Shown here piece by piece: positions 27,145 through 36,285 of a DNA stretch of 64,000 bases. The stretch is from JAYODW01 sp038116745 (GTDB lineage: Bacteria > Pseudomonadota > Gammaproteobacteria > Ga0077536). Where the stretch lies: positions 60,707 to 124,706 of the forward strand of contig JAYODW010000006.1 of NCBI GenBank assembly GCA_038116745.1. Reading direction: 5' to 3'. Positions within the stretch are counted from its first letter, which is position 1, and every line of letters starts with the position of its first letter. The notes under the pieces were generated by a model that was given only the letters and a program-made list of their open reading frames with translations, ran no database searches and had not been told where the DNA came from. A program made the translations under genes and the position numbers.

Positions 27145-27591
27145 ATGAGCTCGCCCCTACAAGTCGGTTCTCTTCTGCAAAAAAATGGCGCCCTGAAGCG
27201 GCTTCTGTCCGAGGCCAATCGTACTACTCGCTTAGGTAGAAGATTATCTGGCAAGTTGCCCAAGGAATTTGTTCCTCACACAAAGCTGGCAGCGCTTCGA
27301 GACGGGTGTTTAGTACTCCTCGCAGATACTCCGGCTTGGGCTACGCGGCTACGCTATGCTACCCCGCAGATTTTGCAGCAGTTATCGCTTTGTCAGGAAT
27401 TCGTCGGTGTTAAAAGCATCCGCGTCCGAGTGCTGCGTCCCGACATCCCAAGCGGGCAGACGGAACGCAGAAACGTTTTGACTGGCCGGGCTGCTGCGGC
27501 CCTCCGACGACAAGCATGCGTTACCAAGGATTGCCGTCTGCGCGCTGCGCTTGAGCGATTGGCAAGCAACAAAGCCTCGGACGCACCCTGA
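27145..27591 (+). CDS. dciA: DciA-type replicative helicase operator (DUF721)
   Basis: The 148-residue protein has the DUF721 core: a basic N-terminal helix region, then PKEFVPHTKLAALRDGCLVL with TPAWATRLRYATPQIL. This places it with DciA, the ancestral loader/operator of DnaB in bacteria that lack DnaC. The C-terminus is basic and probably disordered. It sits between lpxC and secA, the place where enterobacteria have secM. It converges on lpxC with only 10 nt between stops. Identification rests on motif memory and context. Confidence 0.78.
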   Translation: MSSPLQVGSLLQKNGALKRLLSEANRTTRLGRRLSGKLPKEFVPHTKLAALRDGCLVLLADTPAWATRLRYATPQILQQLSLCQEFVGVKSIRVRVLRPDIPSGQTERRNVLTGRAAAALRRQACVTKDCRLRAALERLASNKASDAP

Positions 27592-27601
27592 AGCGCAAAC
27601 G

Positions 27602-28513
27602 TCAACCGTTTGCGAACGCGGTAGACAGGGTCACGGGTACCCGCTCGTGGGTATCGAAGGTCGCTAGCTCCCACGCATTCTTCTTGGCGAGGATTTCGCG
27701 CAACAAACGGTTGTTCAGAGCATGTCCCGATTTGTGGCCGGAGAAGGCTCCAATCAAGCTGTGACCCAAGAGGTAAAGATCTCCCACAGCATCCAGAATC
27801 TTGTGTTTTACGAACTCCTACTCGGATAGCAGAACATCCTCATTGAGGACCCGTTAATGCTCCACAACGACGGCATTATCCAAGCTGCCCCCAAGGGCCA
27901 AATTCTGCTCGCGCAGCGCATCGACATCTCTCATGAATCCGAAAGTCCGTGCGCGACTCACCTCTTTGACAAACGACGTCGAAGAAAAATCAAACTCTGC
28001 GGAATTTCGTCTTTGCTGAAAGCAGGGATGGTCAAATTCGATCGAAAACGACACCTTAAACCCATCAAAGGGAGTGAACAGAGCCCACTTGTCGTCGTCT
28101 CTAACGCTTACCTCTTCAAGTATCCGAAAGTAGCGCTTGGGTTTGATCTGGGCTTGGATTCCCGCCGATTGAATTAGAAAGATGAAAGGCCCCGCGCTGC
28201 CGTCCATGATAGGGACTTCTGCTTCACTGAGATCGACATACGCGTTGTCGATCCCTAGCCCGGCAAATGCTGAGAGAAGATGTTCAACGGTACAAACCCT
28301 GACGCCGTCTTTTTCCAAGTTGGTTGATAGGCTTGTATCAATGACATTTTCAGCTCGAGCAGCAACTTCTCGGATTTCACCACCGTAGTCCCGCCGAAAA
28401 ACGATACCGGTATCCGTAGGGGCAGGAGACAATGTCAAAAAAACTTTACGGCCGCTGTGCAATCCGACGCCGGTAGCTCTAATGACATTTTTAAGCGTGT
28501 GTTGATACAGCAT
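27602..28513 (-). pseudogene. lpxC: lpxC with two in-frame stop codons
   Basis: LpxC deacetylates UDP-3-O-acyl-GlcNAc, the committed step of lipid A synthesis, and is normally essential. The frame is conserved end to end (304 codons, the normal length), but codon 220 is TAA (27854-27856) and codon 232 is TAG (27818-27820). Before the stops lie the zinc ligand His78 (CTVEHLLSA) and NLALGGSLDNAVVVEH. After them, in the same frame, come EFVKHKILDAVGDLYLLGH with ligands His237 and Asp241, then the catalytic SGHALNN. Truncation at residue 219 would remove these essential residues. Only codons 220-232 look abnormal (family consensus there is near RVLNEDGLRY.DEF). Each stop is one C-to-T change from a Gln codon. 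Sequencing error, a recent null allele or readthrough are all possible. Confidence 0.9.
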
Positions 28514-28549
28514 TTAGAGCACGCGCCCCACGTCCAAGCTCTGCCACGT

Positions 28550-28561
28550 TTACGATCGTAA
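28550..28561. promoter_or_regulatory. 12-bp perfect palindrome upstream of lpxC
   Basis: TTACGATCGTAA lies in the ftsZ-lpxC gap, 37 nt before the lpxC start. It could be an operator in the lpxC promoter, but no regulator can be named. Confidence 0.25.
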
Positions 28562-28635
28562 CACAGCGGTAACCTTCCGGAGTCTCATGCTGGTACCTTT
28601 TTGTGCCGCGTTTCCCGCGTATTTAAGACGGCCGA

Positions 28636-29784
28636 TCAATCAGCCTGACGCCGAAGAAACGCAGGTATGTCGAGATAGGCTGCATCGAACTCAGCATCGG
28701 TGGCAACCCCATCTCTCTGCGGTTCGGTCACGCGGGCCGCAGCCGGTCGCTCATATTTTCGATAGTCAACTACATCGTCGTTCGTGACAGCTGTAAGGGG
28801 GGCTAGTGGCTCTTCACGACTGCCGCGTCCCGATGCTATGCCAGTCGCTACGATGGTTACCCTTATCTCGTCTTCCATTTCCGGGTCGATGACTGTGCCA
28901 ACAACGACTGTCGCATTATCCGACGCGAACTCTTTCACTGTATTACCGACCTCCTCAAACTCGCCCATGGTAAGGTCTAGCCCGGAGGTGACGTTGACTA
29001 GAATTCCCTTGGCCCCGGAAAGGTTAATGTCTTCCAGAAGGGGGCTCGCAACGGCTGACTCTGCAGCAACTCGGGCCCTGTCCTGTCCCCTCGCGCTGCC
29101 GGACCCCATCATCGCCATACCCATCTCAGACATGACGGTCCGAACATCGGCGAAATCAACGTTAATCAGGCCAGGACAGGTAATAAGTTCTGCGATCCCC
29201 TGCACTGCACCGAGCAGAACGTCATTTGCCGCTTTAAATGCATTAAGGAGACTGATGTCCCGACCGAGCACACTGAGAAGTTTTTCATTTGGAATCGTAA
29301 TCAGCGAATCCACGTGCTGTGCAAGCTCCATGATCCCCTCATTAGCGATATCGGCTCTTTTCCGCCCCTCGAACGGGAATGGTCTCGTCACCACCGCGAC
29401 TGTAAGGATCCCCATATCCCGGGCGATCTGCGCGACGACGGGAGCGGCGCCTGTGCCTGTGCCACCGCCCATTCCCGCCGTTATGAAAACCATGTCCGCA
29501 CCTTCGAGCACATCGCTGATCCGTTCCCTGTCGTCTATTGCCGCTTGGCGTCCAATTTCTGGATTAGCGCCGGCTCCGAGACCCTTTGTTATCTCGCTCC
29601 CCAACTGAAGCGTGGTTTTCGCAGAGGAGCCTTTCAAAACCTGTGCATCAGTATTGGCGCAAATGAATTCGACACCGTCGATATCGGCACTGACCATATG
29701 CTGTACGGCATTCCCGCCGCCGCCGCCGACACCCATGACCTTGATAACAGCTCTCTGACTGTAAGAATCCATTAATTCGAACAT
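28636..29784 (-). CDS. ftsZ: cell division GTPase FtsZ
   Basis: FtsZ is the tubulin-like protein that forms the Z-ring. It has the G-box GGGTGTG (106-112), the T7 loop region (LINVDFADVRTVM), a short variable linker and the C-terminal peptide YLDIPAFLRRQ, which binds FtsA and probably ZapD. The 382 residues are normal. The ATG at 29784 is preceded by a strong GGAGGA. The longer open frame from 29835 lacks support. It follows ftsA after about 100 nt, the largest gap inside the dcw cluster. Confidence 0.97.
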   Translation of the reverse strand: MFELMDSYSQRAVIKVMGVGGGGGNAVQHMVSADIDGVEFICANTDAQVLKGSSAKTTLQLGSEITKGLGAGANPEIGRQAAIDDRERISDVLEGADMVFITAGMGGGTGTGAAPVVAQIARDMGILTVAVVTRPFPFEGRKRADIANEGIMELAQHVDSLITIPNEKLLSVLGRDISLLNAFKAANDVLLGAVQGIAELITCPGLINVDFADVRTVMSEMGMAMMGSGSARGQDRARVAAESAVASPLLEDINLSGAKGILVNVTSGLDLTMGEFEEVGNTVKEFASDNATVVVGTVIDPEMEDEIRVTIVATGIASGRGSREEPLAPLTAVTNDDVVDYRKYERPAAARVTEPQRDGVATDAEFDAAYLDIPAFLRRQAD

Positions 29785-29888
29785 ATGCTTTCCTCCGTTT
29801 TTCTCATCTTCTTCGTGAAGGCCTGACACCTTCACTTTGTTTTCGTAATTACCCGCAGTGTGCGGTTGTCAAAAAAGATTTCAGACAT

Positions 29889-31124
29889 TCAAAAACTCTT
29901 GTGAAACCAGCCTTTCATCCGCTCCCACACAGAGGTAGAGGACTCGAACCCCCCCGGCGCCACCTGCCCCCCGAGCGCGGGCTGGTTGCCGAACAGCAAC
30001 AGACCCACGCCGGTGGCGTAGATAGGATTCCGGACGACATCGACTAAGCCGGACACGTATTGCGGGATCCCCAGCCTGACCGGCATATGAAAGACTTCTT
30101 CGGCCAGGTCGATTGCGCCTTCCATCTTGGCGCCGCCTCCGGTCAGCACGACCCCTCCCGCAATCATTTCCTCGAATCCGCTGCGCCGCAGTTCTGTAGC
30201 CACTAACGAAAAAAGCTCCTCGTAACGTGGCTCCACCACTTCAGCGAGCGTCTGGCGCACCAGGCGTCGCGGGGGTCGGTCACCCACGCTGGCTACCTCG
30301 ATCGTCTCGTCTGGATTCGCCAACTGCGTCAGCGCGCAGGCGTAACGAATCTTGATGTCTTCGGCATGATGGGTCGGAGTTCGCAGTGCAATTGCGATGT
30401 CGTTCGTAACCTGGTCGCCGGCAATGGGTATGACCGCGGAGTGGTGAATTGCGCCATTGATAAAGATCGCAATGTCTGTCGTGCCACCACCGATATCGCA
30501 CAGACACACGCCCAGTTCTTTCTCGTCTTCAGTCAGTACAGCATGAGAGGACGCGAGCTGCTGCAGAATGATGTCGTCAACTTCGAGCCCACATCGGCGT
30601 ACGCACTTGATGATGTTCTGCGCTGCTGATACCGCTCCGGTAACCATGTGCACTCGCGCTTCAAGCCGCACACCCGACATCCCGATCGGCTCACGGATCC
30701 CTTCCTGACCATCGATGATGAATTCCTGGGGAAGGATGTGCAGAACCTTCTGATCGGCCGGAATCGCTTGGGCACGGGCGGCATCAATCACCCGCTCAAC
30801 ATCGTTATGCGCGACCTCGTGGTCTCTTATTGCGACGATGCCATGGGAATTGAGACTTCGAATGTGGCCGCCGGCGATTCCGGCATGCACTGAATGGATT
30901 TCACATCCGGCCATAAGCTCCGCTTCTTCGACCGCACGCTGTATCGATTGGACGGTCGACTCGATATTGACCACTACGCCTCTCTTGAGTCCGCGCGAAG
31001 CATGCGAGCCAAGGCCGATTACCTCTACGCCGTTATCCGGAGTGATTTCACCGACAATCGCGACCACTTTGGATGTCCCAATATCCAACCCGACGAGCAG
31101 CTTTTTATCCGTCTTCTTGACCAT
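29889..31124 (-). CDS. ftsA: cell division actin-like protein FtsA
   Basis: FtsA is an actin-family ATPase that anchors FtsZ to the membrane. It has phosphate loop VGLDIGTSKVVAIVGEI, the SHS2/1C subdomain inserted near residues 85-165, CDIGGGTTDIAIF, and VVLTGGGAKMEG. The C-terminal amphipathic helix ends WERMKGWFHKSF, the membrane-targeting sequence. The 411 residues are standard. Its start overlaps the ftsQ stop by one base. Confidence 0.97.
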   Translation of the reverse strand: MVKKTDKKLLVGLDIGTSKVVAIVGEITPDNGVEVIGLGSHASRGLKRGVVVNIESTVQSIQRAVEEAELMAGCEIHSVHAGIAGGHIRSLNSHGIVAIRDHEVAHNDVERVIDAARAQAIPADQKVLHILPQEFIIDGQEGIREPIGMSGVRLEARVHMVTGAVSAAQNIIKCVRRCGLEVDDIILQQLASSHAVLTEDEKELGVCLCDIGGGTTDIAIFINGAIHHSAVIPIAGDQVTNDIAIALRTPTHHAEDIKIRYACALTQLANPDETIEVASVGDRPPRRLVRQTLAEVVEPRYEELFSLVATELRRSGFEEMIAGGVVLTGGGAKMEGAIDLAEEVFHMPVRLGIPQYVSGLVDVVRNPIYATGVGLLLFGNQPALGGQVAPGGFESSTSVWERMKGWFHKSF

Positions 31125-31918
31125 CAGATTCGTTCCCCTGCCGCAGCCGATCCCTTATCAAGAATTCGCTCTACCGGCGCGCTGGTTTTAGCCAGACCAA
31201 CGACGGAAAGCCCGTTCGGATAGCGCAAATCAACTGCTGATACCTCAGGCCAGACGTCATTCAGCCCGCTCCGATAGGCCAGCAAAAAACGCTGGAGTCG
31301 GCTTTCTACCTGTTGGCGTCCGAGGACGAGCTTGCGTGAGCCTGATATCCCCACAGTCCATGCCTTGCGCGGTGATACGGAAACCGCTTCAACGCCTATT
31401 TCAACGGACGCAAGACGCGCTGCGAGCTCCTCAAACATCCGGAGTACTTCCGGCCCCGTTCCTTCCGGCCCATAGAGCGCAGGCAGCCCATGGGGTATCT
31501 CAGACGGCTTGGGAACAAATACGTTACCGAGGGAATTCAACAAGGCGGTGTCGTTCCAACAGGCAACTGCAACTTGCTCCACGATGCTCACTCGCAAGGT
31601 ATCCGGCCAGATGCGACGAACGGTCGCATCACTGATCCAGGGCTCGCTGATTACCTGCTCGCGGATCGCCGACATGTCCAAACTGAAAAACCCACCGTCC
31701 ACCGCCGCCGCAATCACCTGCTCAAGGTGTACTGGTTGAACAGCCTGAAACTCGCCTTCGACCTGAACGCGTCGAATTGGCAATGTGGCGGGGTCCGAGA
31801 ACAGTTCCAGGAGCCAGCCAACGCCACCCAAAGTGAGCACGAACAGGCTGGAAAACAGCAGATTCATCAGACCGGAGAACCGTCCGTCGGAATTGGATGA
31901 CCGTTTGACTGCTTGCAT
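31124..31918 (-). CDS. ftsQ: cell division protein FtsQ
   Basis: FtsQ is a bitopic divisome scaffold bridging FtsA/FtsZ and FtsBL/FtsWI. It has a short cytoplasmic tail, one membrane helix (about 16-40), a POTRA domain (LPIRRVQVEGEFQAV through about 115) and the beta domain with IWPDTLRVSIVEQVAVACW. The 264 residues fit. It overlaps both neighbours by a single base. Confidence 0.94.
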   Translation of the reverse strand: MQAVKRSSNSDGRFSGLMNLLFSSLFVLTLGGVGWLLELFSDPATLPIRRVQVEGEFQAVQPVHLEQVIAAAVDGGFFSLDMSAIREQVISEPWISDATVRRIWPDTLRVSIVEQVAVACWNDTALLNSLGNVFVPKPSEIPHGLPALYGPEGTGPEVLRMFEELAARLASVEIGVEAVSVSPRKAWTVGISGSRKLVLGRQQVESRLQRFLLAYRSGLNDVWPEVSAVDLRYPNGLSVVGLAKTSAPVERILDKGSAAAGERI

Positions 31919-32874
31919 CAGAGGCTTTTTCCACCCAATAAGGTCTGCTCAAGAATGGTCATAACCAGCTCCGAGAAAGAGAGTCCGACCTCTGCCGCGG
32001 CCATCGGTACGAGCGAGTGATCCGTCAGTCCCGGGACCGTGTTGAGCTCGAGCAGCTGGACACCATTCTGCGGACAGAGCATGAAATCCACTCGCCCCCA
32101 ACCGCTGGCACCAAGCGCATCAAATGCCCTCATGCAAACTGCTGCTGCTGCGCGCTCCGTCTCCGGGTCCAGCCCGCAAGGACAGAGATAGCGGGTGTCG
32201 TCAGCGGCATATTTCGCTTCAAAGTCATAAAACTCGCGGGGCGTTTCGAGCTTTATCAAAGGCAGAGCCCGACCGTTGAGAATGCTGGCGGTGAATTCAC
32301 CTCCGGTTACGGCACGCTCGGCAAGTACCACCGCGTCGTATTGCAGAGCGCGCTCTATAGCTGTCAACAGTGCCTCTGGGCTGCGCGTCACTTTTGACAC
32401 GCCGAGGCTGGACCCTTCGCATGCCGGCTTGACAAACACCGTATCGCCGAGCTCCGCAAATACCGCACCCGGTTCGCAATCCTTGCTCACCACGCGAAAG
32501 TCAGGCGTGGGCAGACCCGCTCCGCGCCACACCAGTTTCGATCTGATTTTGTCCATTGCCAGAGAGCAGGCCGCGACCCCGCTACCGGTGTAAGGCTTCC
32601 CAAGCAGGTTGAGCAAAGCCTGTATCTGCCCGTCCTCACCCCCCCGTCCATGCAACGCGATGAAATAGCGATCGACCTCGAGCTGCATCAGGTCCTTGTC
32701 AATCCGCCCTGACCAGTCGATCGGCACAGCGTCCACGCCGGTTTCAGTCAGGGCTGCAACGACCGCGCGACCACTTCGCAGGGACACCTCACGCTCAGCA
32801 GAATCGCCGCCCATGAGCACCCCAACCCGCCCGAGTGCTCCGCGCAGAGTATCTATGGGTAAACGGGCGCTCAC
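31918..32874 (-). CDS. ddlB: D-alanine--D-alanine ligase DdlB
   Basis: This ATP-grasp enzyme makes the D-Ala-D-Ala dipeptide used by MurF. Visible motifs are GRVGVLMGGDSAEREVSL (N-domain), FIALHGRGGEDGQIQ, VKPACEGSSLGVSKV (ATP-binding loop), and LLELNTVPGLTDHSLVPMAA (metal-binding and substrate loop). The 318 residues are standard. It overlaps murB by 4 nt and ftsQ by 1 nt. Confidence 0.96.
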   Translation of the reverse strand: MSARLPIDTLRGALGRVGVLMGGDSAEREVSLRSGRAVVAALTETGVDAVPIDWSGRIDKDLMQLEVDRYFIALHGRGGEDGQIQALLNLLGKPYTGSGVAACSLAMDKIRSKLVWRGAGLPTPDFRVVSKDCEPGAVFAELGDTVFVKPACEGSSLGVSKVTRSPEALLTAIERALQYDAVVLAERAVTGGEFTASILNGRALPLIKLETPREFYDFEAKYAADDTRYLCPCGLDPETERAAAAVCMRAFDALGASGWGRVDFMLCPQNGVQLLELNTVPGLTDHSLVPMAAAEVGLSFSELVMTILEQTLLGGKSL

Positions 32875-33794
32875 GCCGGGTTCTCCAGGTCATGGGACCG
32901 ATAATTACCCACAATGCGCACTTCGGTTTCTAACGTGACACCCGTTGTCTCGCGCACCGCGTCAATGATCTGGTTGATCAGCGTCTCGATGTCTGCTGCC
33001 GTAGCCGCGCGATCATTGACAATGAAATTGGCATGCCGCTCGGAGACTTTGCAGCCTCCACAGCGAGTTCCCTTCAGACCGCTGAGCTCGATCAGCCGTC
33101 CGGCGAAATCGCCCGGAGGATTCTTGAACACTGAACCACAGCTCGCCTGTCCCGTTGGCTGAGTGGCGCTGCGCTGTGCGAGCACCTCCCGGATACGGGC
33201 CGGGCCATGCCCACCCGCGCTCACCGGTAACTTGAAGCGCGCGCCGAGAAACCACCCCACTGCGCCACGCACTCCCCGGTAGCAGGCAGAGAAATCGCTC
33301 GCCAGCAGGGTAACCTGACTGCCCGCCTCATCCAGCATGTCGACAGACTCGATGAATTCCCAGGTTTCACTGCCCAGCGCGCCCGCATTCATCGTCAGGG
33401 CGCCACCAACAGTGCCAGGAATACCGGCGAGAAACTCGAGACCGCCGCGATCCTTCGTCGCAGCCTCCCGAGCCAATCGCGCGCAGGGCACACCGCACTC
33501 CGCGTAGAGCAGCTCGGGCGTCTCCCAGCGCATGGAATTCAAGCGCGGCGTTGCGACCACAGTTTCATCAAGACCACCATCACGCACCAATAAATTACTC
33601 CCCAAACCAACCCACAGAACCTCATGGGTCAGCTGCTGAGCTGTCACGAAAGAGAGCAGATCTTCACGATCATCCGGCTCAAAATAGCGCCGCGCTGGAC
33701 CTCCGCAGCGCCAACTCGAGTGCCGTGCCATGGGCTCATTCGCAAGCAGCAGCCCTCGGACTTTTCGCTCAGCGCTCATGTGGCTCGTGGTCAT
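32871..33794 (-). CDS. murB: UDP-N-acetylenolpyruvoylglucosamine reductase MurB
   Basis: MurB is the FAD/NADPH enzyme that reduces enolpyruvyl-UDP-GlcNAc to UDP-MurNAc. It has the FAD segment VGLGSNLLVRDGG, FLAGIPGTVGGALTMNAGA, the catalytic ASCGSVFKNPPGDFAG and SERHANFIVN. At 307 residues it looks like the shorter type II MurB rather than the E. coli type I enzyme (about 340 residues). It sits inside the dcw operon with 4-nt overlaps on both sides, unlike in E. coli, where murB is elsewhere. Confidence 0.95.
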   Translation of the reverse strand: MTTSHMSAERKVRGLLLANEPMARHSSWRCGGPARRYFEPDDREDLLSFVTAQQLTHEVLWVGLGSNLLVRDGGLDETVVATPRLNSMRWETPELLYAECGVPCARLAREAATKDRGGLEFLAGIPGTVGGALTMNAGALGSETWEFIESVDMLDEAGSQVTLLASDFSACYRGVRGAVGWFLGARFKLPVSAGGHGPARIREVLAQRSATQPTGQASCGSVFKNPPGDFAGRLIELSGLKGTRCGGCKVSERHANFIVNDRAATAADIETLINQIIDAVRETTGVTLETEVRIVGNYRSHDLENPA

Positions 33795-35209
33795 GCCGCG
33801 ACACCACCAGCAGTCACAAATTCTTCTGCCAGCTGGCCGATGTTTCCCGCGCCCAGCATCGCAACAACATCGTCATCAACAACGATTCGTTCGAGCACAC
33901 TGCGCACCTGTTCCAGGTGACTCACCAATACCGGCTCTACCGTGCCTCGGGTCCGCACGGCGCGAGCGAGCGCGCGGCTATCCGCACCGGCGATCGGGTT
34001 TTCGCCGGCGGCATAGACTTCAAGCAGGAGCAGGACATCGACCCTGGCGAGGACCTCGGCGAAATCGTCCAGCAAGTCCCGGGTTCGGGTATAGCGGTGA
34101 GGCTGGAACACCACGACCACGCGCTGGTCGGGCCAACGTCTTGAAATTGTTCGGAGAACCGCATCGAGTTCCCGCGGATGATGACCGTAATCATCGACCA
34201 CACACACACGCGCTTCGCCAAGACAGATCTCTGGGTGTACCTGACAGCGCCGGGCAATACCTTCGAACCGTGCCAGCGCTCGTCCGATACACTCTTCCGA
34301 CACACCAAGCTCTATAGCAACCGCGACCGCGGCCAGGGCATTCAGAACGTTGTGCTCTCCCGACAGGTTCAGCTCGAATTCGGCCTTGAGCCCTGCAGCA
34401 GCACATTCCACACGGAAGCGCTCACGACCGTTTTCATGTCCAAGAGCAAATCCCCGCACATCAGCCTGGTCAGAAAAACCGTACTTGATGACCCGGGCAC
34501 GTACCTCATCGGCCAGCGCTGCAGCATGCTCGTCATCCACGCAGATGAGAGCAACACCATAGAACGGGAGGCGGCGCAGGAAGGCCGCGAAGTTATCTTT
34601 CAAAACCGAGAAGTCGCCTTCGTAGGTTTCCATGTGGTCGGCGTCAACGTTAGTCAGCACCGCCATCACGGGCTGGAGCAGCAAAAACGACGCATCACTT
34701 TCATCCGCTTCGGCGACGAGATAACGCCCTGTACCAAGCCGTGCGTGGGCATTAATGCTTTTCACTAACCCGCCCACCACAAAAGTCGGATCAAGCCCGG
34801 CTTCTGCCAGGACCGCGGAAACAAGGCTGGTAGTCGTCGTTTTTCCATGCGTACCAGCAATCGCGACGCCCTGCCTAAAGCGCATCAGTTCGGCGAGCAT
34901 CTCCGCTCTTGGAACGACTGGTATCCGGTGCGCGCGCGCCGCCCTGAGCTCAACGTTGTCAGCACCTATCGCGCTTGAAACAACGACCACGTCGGCGTCC
35001 TCGACGTGTTTCTCAGCGTGGTGTCTCATGACGGCGACACCGACCTGACTCAGATGGTCGAGCACGCGGGAGGACGAAGTATCAGAACCAGACACGCTGT
35101 AACCCAGGTTACTTAGCACCTCTGCGATGCCGCTCATTCCGGCACCGCCGACACCTATGAAGTGGATCCGCCTGACGCGGTGCATCAGCTCGTGCTGCAC
35201 GACGCTCAT
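33791..35209 (-). CDS. murC: UDP-N-acetylmuramate--L-alanine ligase MurC
   Basis: MurC adds L-Ala to UDP-MurNAc. The N-domain opens HFIGVGGAGMSGIAEVL, the ATP P-loop is GTHGKTTTTSLV, and the ligase centre includes ADESDASF and YGHHPREL. I chose the ATG at 35209, whose ATGA overlaps the murG stop, giving 472 residues. A start 21 nt upstream is open but unlikely. Confidence 0.96.
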   Translation of the reverse strand: MSVVQHELMHRVRRIHFIGVGGAGMSGIAEVLSNLGYSVSGSDTSSSRVLDHLSQVGVAVMRHHAEKHVEDADVVVVSSAIGADNVELRAARAHRIPVVPRAEMLAELMRFRQGVAIAGTHGKTTTTSLVSAVLAEAGLDPTFVVGGLVKSINAHARLGTGRYLVAEADESDASFLLLQPVMAVLTNVDADHMETYEGDFSVLKDNFAAFLRRLPFYGVALICVDDEHAAALADEVRARVIKYGFSDQADVRGFALGHENGRERFRVECAAAGLKAEFELNLSGEHNVLNALAAVAVAIELGVSEECIGRALARFEGIARRCQVHPEICLGEARVCVVDDYGHHPRELDAVLRTISRRWPDQRVVVVFQPHRYTRTRDLLDDFAEVLARVDVLLLLEVYAAGENPIAGADSRALARAVRTRGTVEPVLVSHLEQVRSVLERIVVDDDVVAMLGAGNIGQLAEEFVTAGGVAA

Positions 35210-36285
35210 CGCACAAGCTCCTGACAGCATCGTGCGACAGAGCGGGCCGCGTCCGGGACCGCCAGCGCCCGCGCCCGGCGCGCCATACTCAAACGTTTTT
35301 CCGGGTCGGCCTGCAGCTCGCTTACAACCTCAGACAAACGTGCGGCGGTGAGCTCTTTTTCGGGCAACAGCACAGCCGCGCCCTGCTCCACCAGAAATTG
35401 CGCGTTAGCCGTCTGATGGTCATCAACCGCGTACGGGTACGGGATCAGGATCGCAGCGACCCCGCAGGCTGTGATTTCAGCGACGGTGATTGCACCGGCC
35501 CGTGCGATCACCAGATCCGCATTTGCGTAGGCCGCAGCCATGTCTTCAATGAACGCGCAGACCTTGACTGTCGAGCGCTCATCAAGCCGCCCATACAGCA
35601 CGCGTGTTTTTTCAAGCTCCGCAGCACCACATTGATGCAACACATTCAGACAGGCGGGACTCAACATGCTCAGTGCTGCCGGGACAGTTTTATTCAGCGC
35701 ATGCGCACCGCGGCTCCCGCCGAAAACCAGGATTCGGAAAGCCTCTCGATGCTCCCCTCTGAGCTCCGGCGGATCGAGCGCGCTGATTGCCTGTCGGACC
35801 GGGTTTCCAACAATCTCAGGCGTGGTGGGGGTAGGAAAGCTGCGCGGGAAGCCAGCCAGCGCTCGAGTGGCAAATCGGGCAAGGATCCGGTTCGTCAGTC
35901 CCGCGACCGCATTTTGCTCATGGATGATCAAAGGTCTTCTACAAAACCAGGCAGCGATACCGGCCGGACCACTGACAAACCCACCCATTCCGAGCACGAC
36001 ATCCGGTCTGAGATGTATCACGTGGACCAGCGCACGAAGCGTTGCCCAGATTAAGAGCAGCGGCGCGCTCAGCCATCGCAGCATGCCGGCACGGCGCAGG
36101 CCTTTGATGGGTACAACGAAGAACGGAATGCCGGCCCTGCGGGCCACATCCGCCTCGAGACCAGAACGGGTGCCCAGCCAATACAGAGCGCACTGCTGCT
36201 CGCGCAGCACCTCGGCGACTGCAAGGGCGGGGTAGACGTGACCACCTGTGCCGCCTGCCAGGATCAGCACCGACCCCCGGGTCAT
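35206..36285 (-). CDS. murG: lipid II synthase MurG
   Basis: MurG transfers GlcNAc from UDP-GlcNAc to lipid I on the cytoplasmic membrane face. This GT-B fold has the glycine-rich loop LAGGTGGHVYPALAVA, GGFVSGPAGIAA, FGGSRGAHALN and the donor-binding RAGAITVAEI. The 359 residues are normal. It overlaps ftsW and murC by 4 nt each. Confidence 0.96.
   Translation of the reverse strand: MTRGSVLILAGGTGGHVYPALAVAEVLREQQCALYWLGTRSGLEADVARRAGIPFFVVPIKGLRRAGMLRWLSAPLLLIWATLRALVHVIHLRPDVVLGMGGFVSGPAGIAAWFCRRPLIIHEQNAVAGLTNRILARFATRALAGFPRSFPTPTTPEIVGNPVRQAISALDPPELRGEHREAFRILVFGGSRGAHALNKTVPAALSMLSPACLNVLHQCGAAELEKTRVLYGRLDERSTVKVCAFIEDMAAAYANADLVIARAGAITVAEITACGVAAILIPYPYAVDDHQTANAQFLVEQGAAVLLPEKELTAARLSEVVSELQADPEKRLSMARRARALAVPDAARSVARCCQELVR

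Noticed and set aside
27602..27787. A separate 61-residue gene on the minus strand
   Set aside because: It is the C-terminal part of lpxC after the two in-frame stops, not an independent gene.
27818..27856. Genome-wide reassignment of TAA/TAG to glutamine, suggested by the two lpxC stops
   Set aside because: Many genes here end properly at TAA or TAG (for example pilB, pilC, nadE) with normal family C-termini. All other housekeeping genes are free of internal stops.
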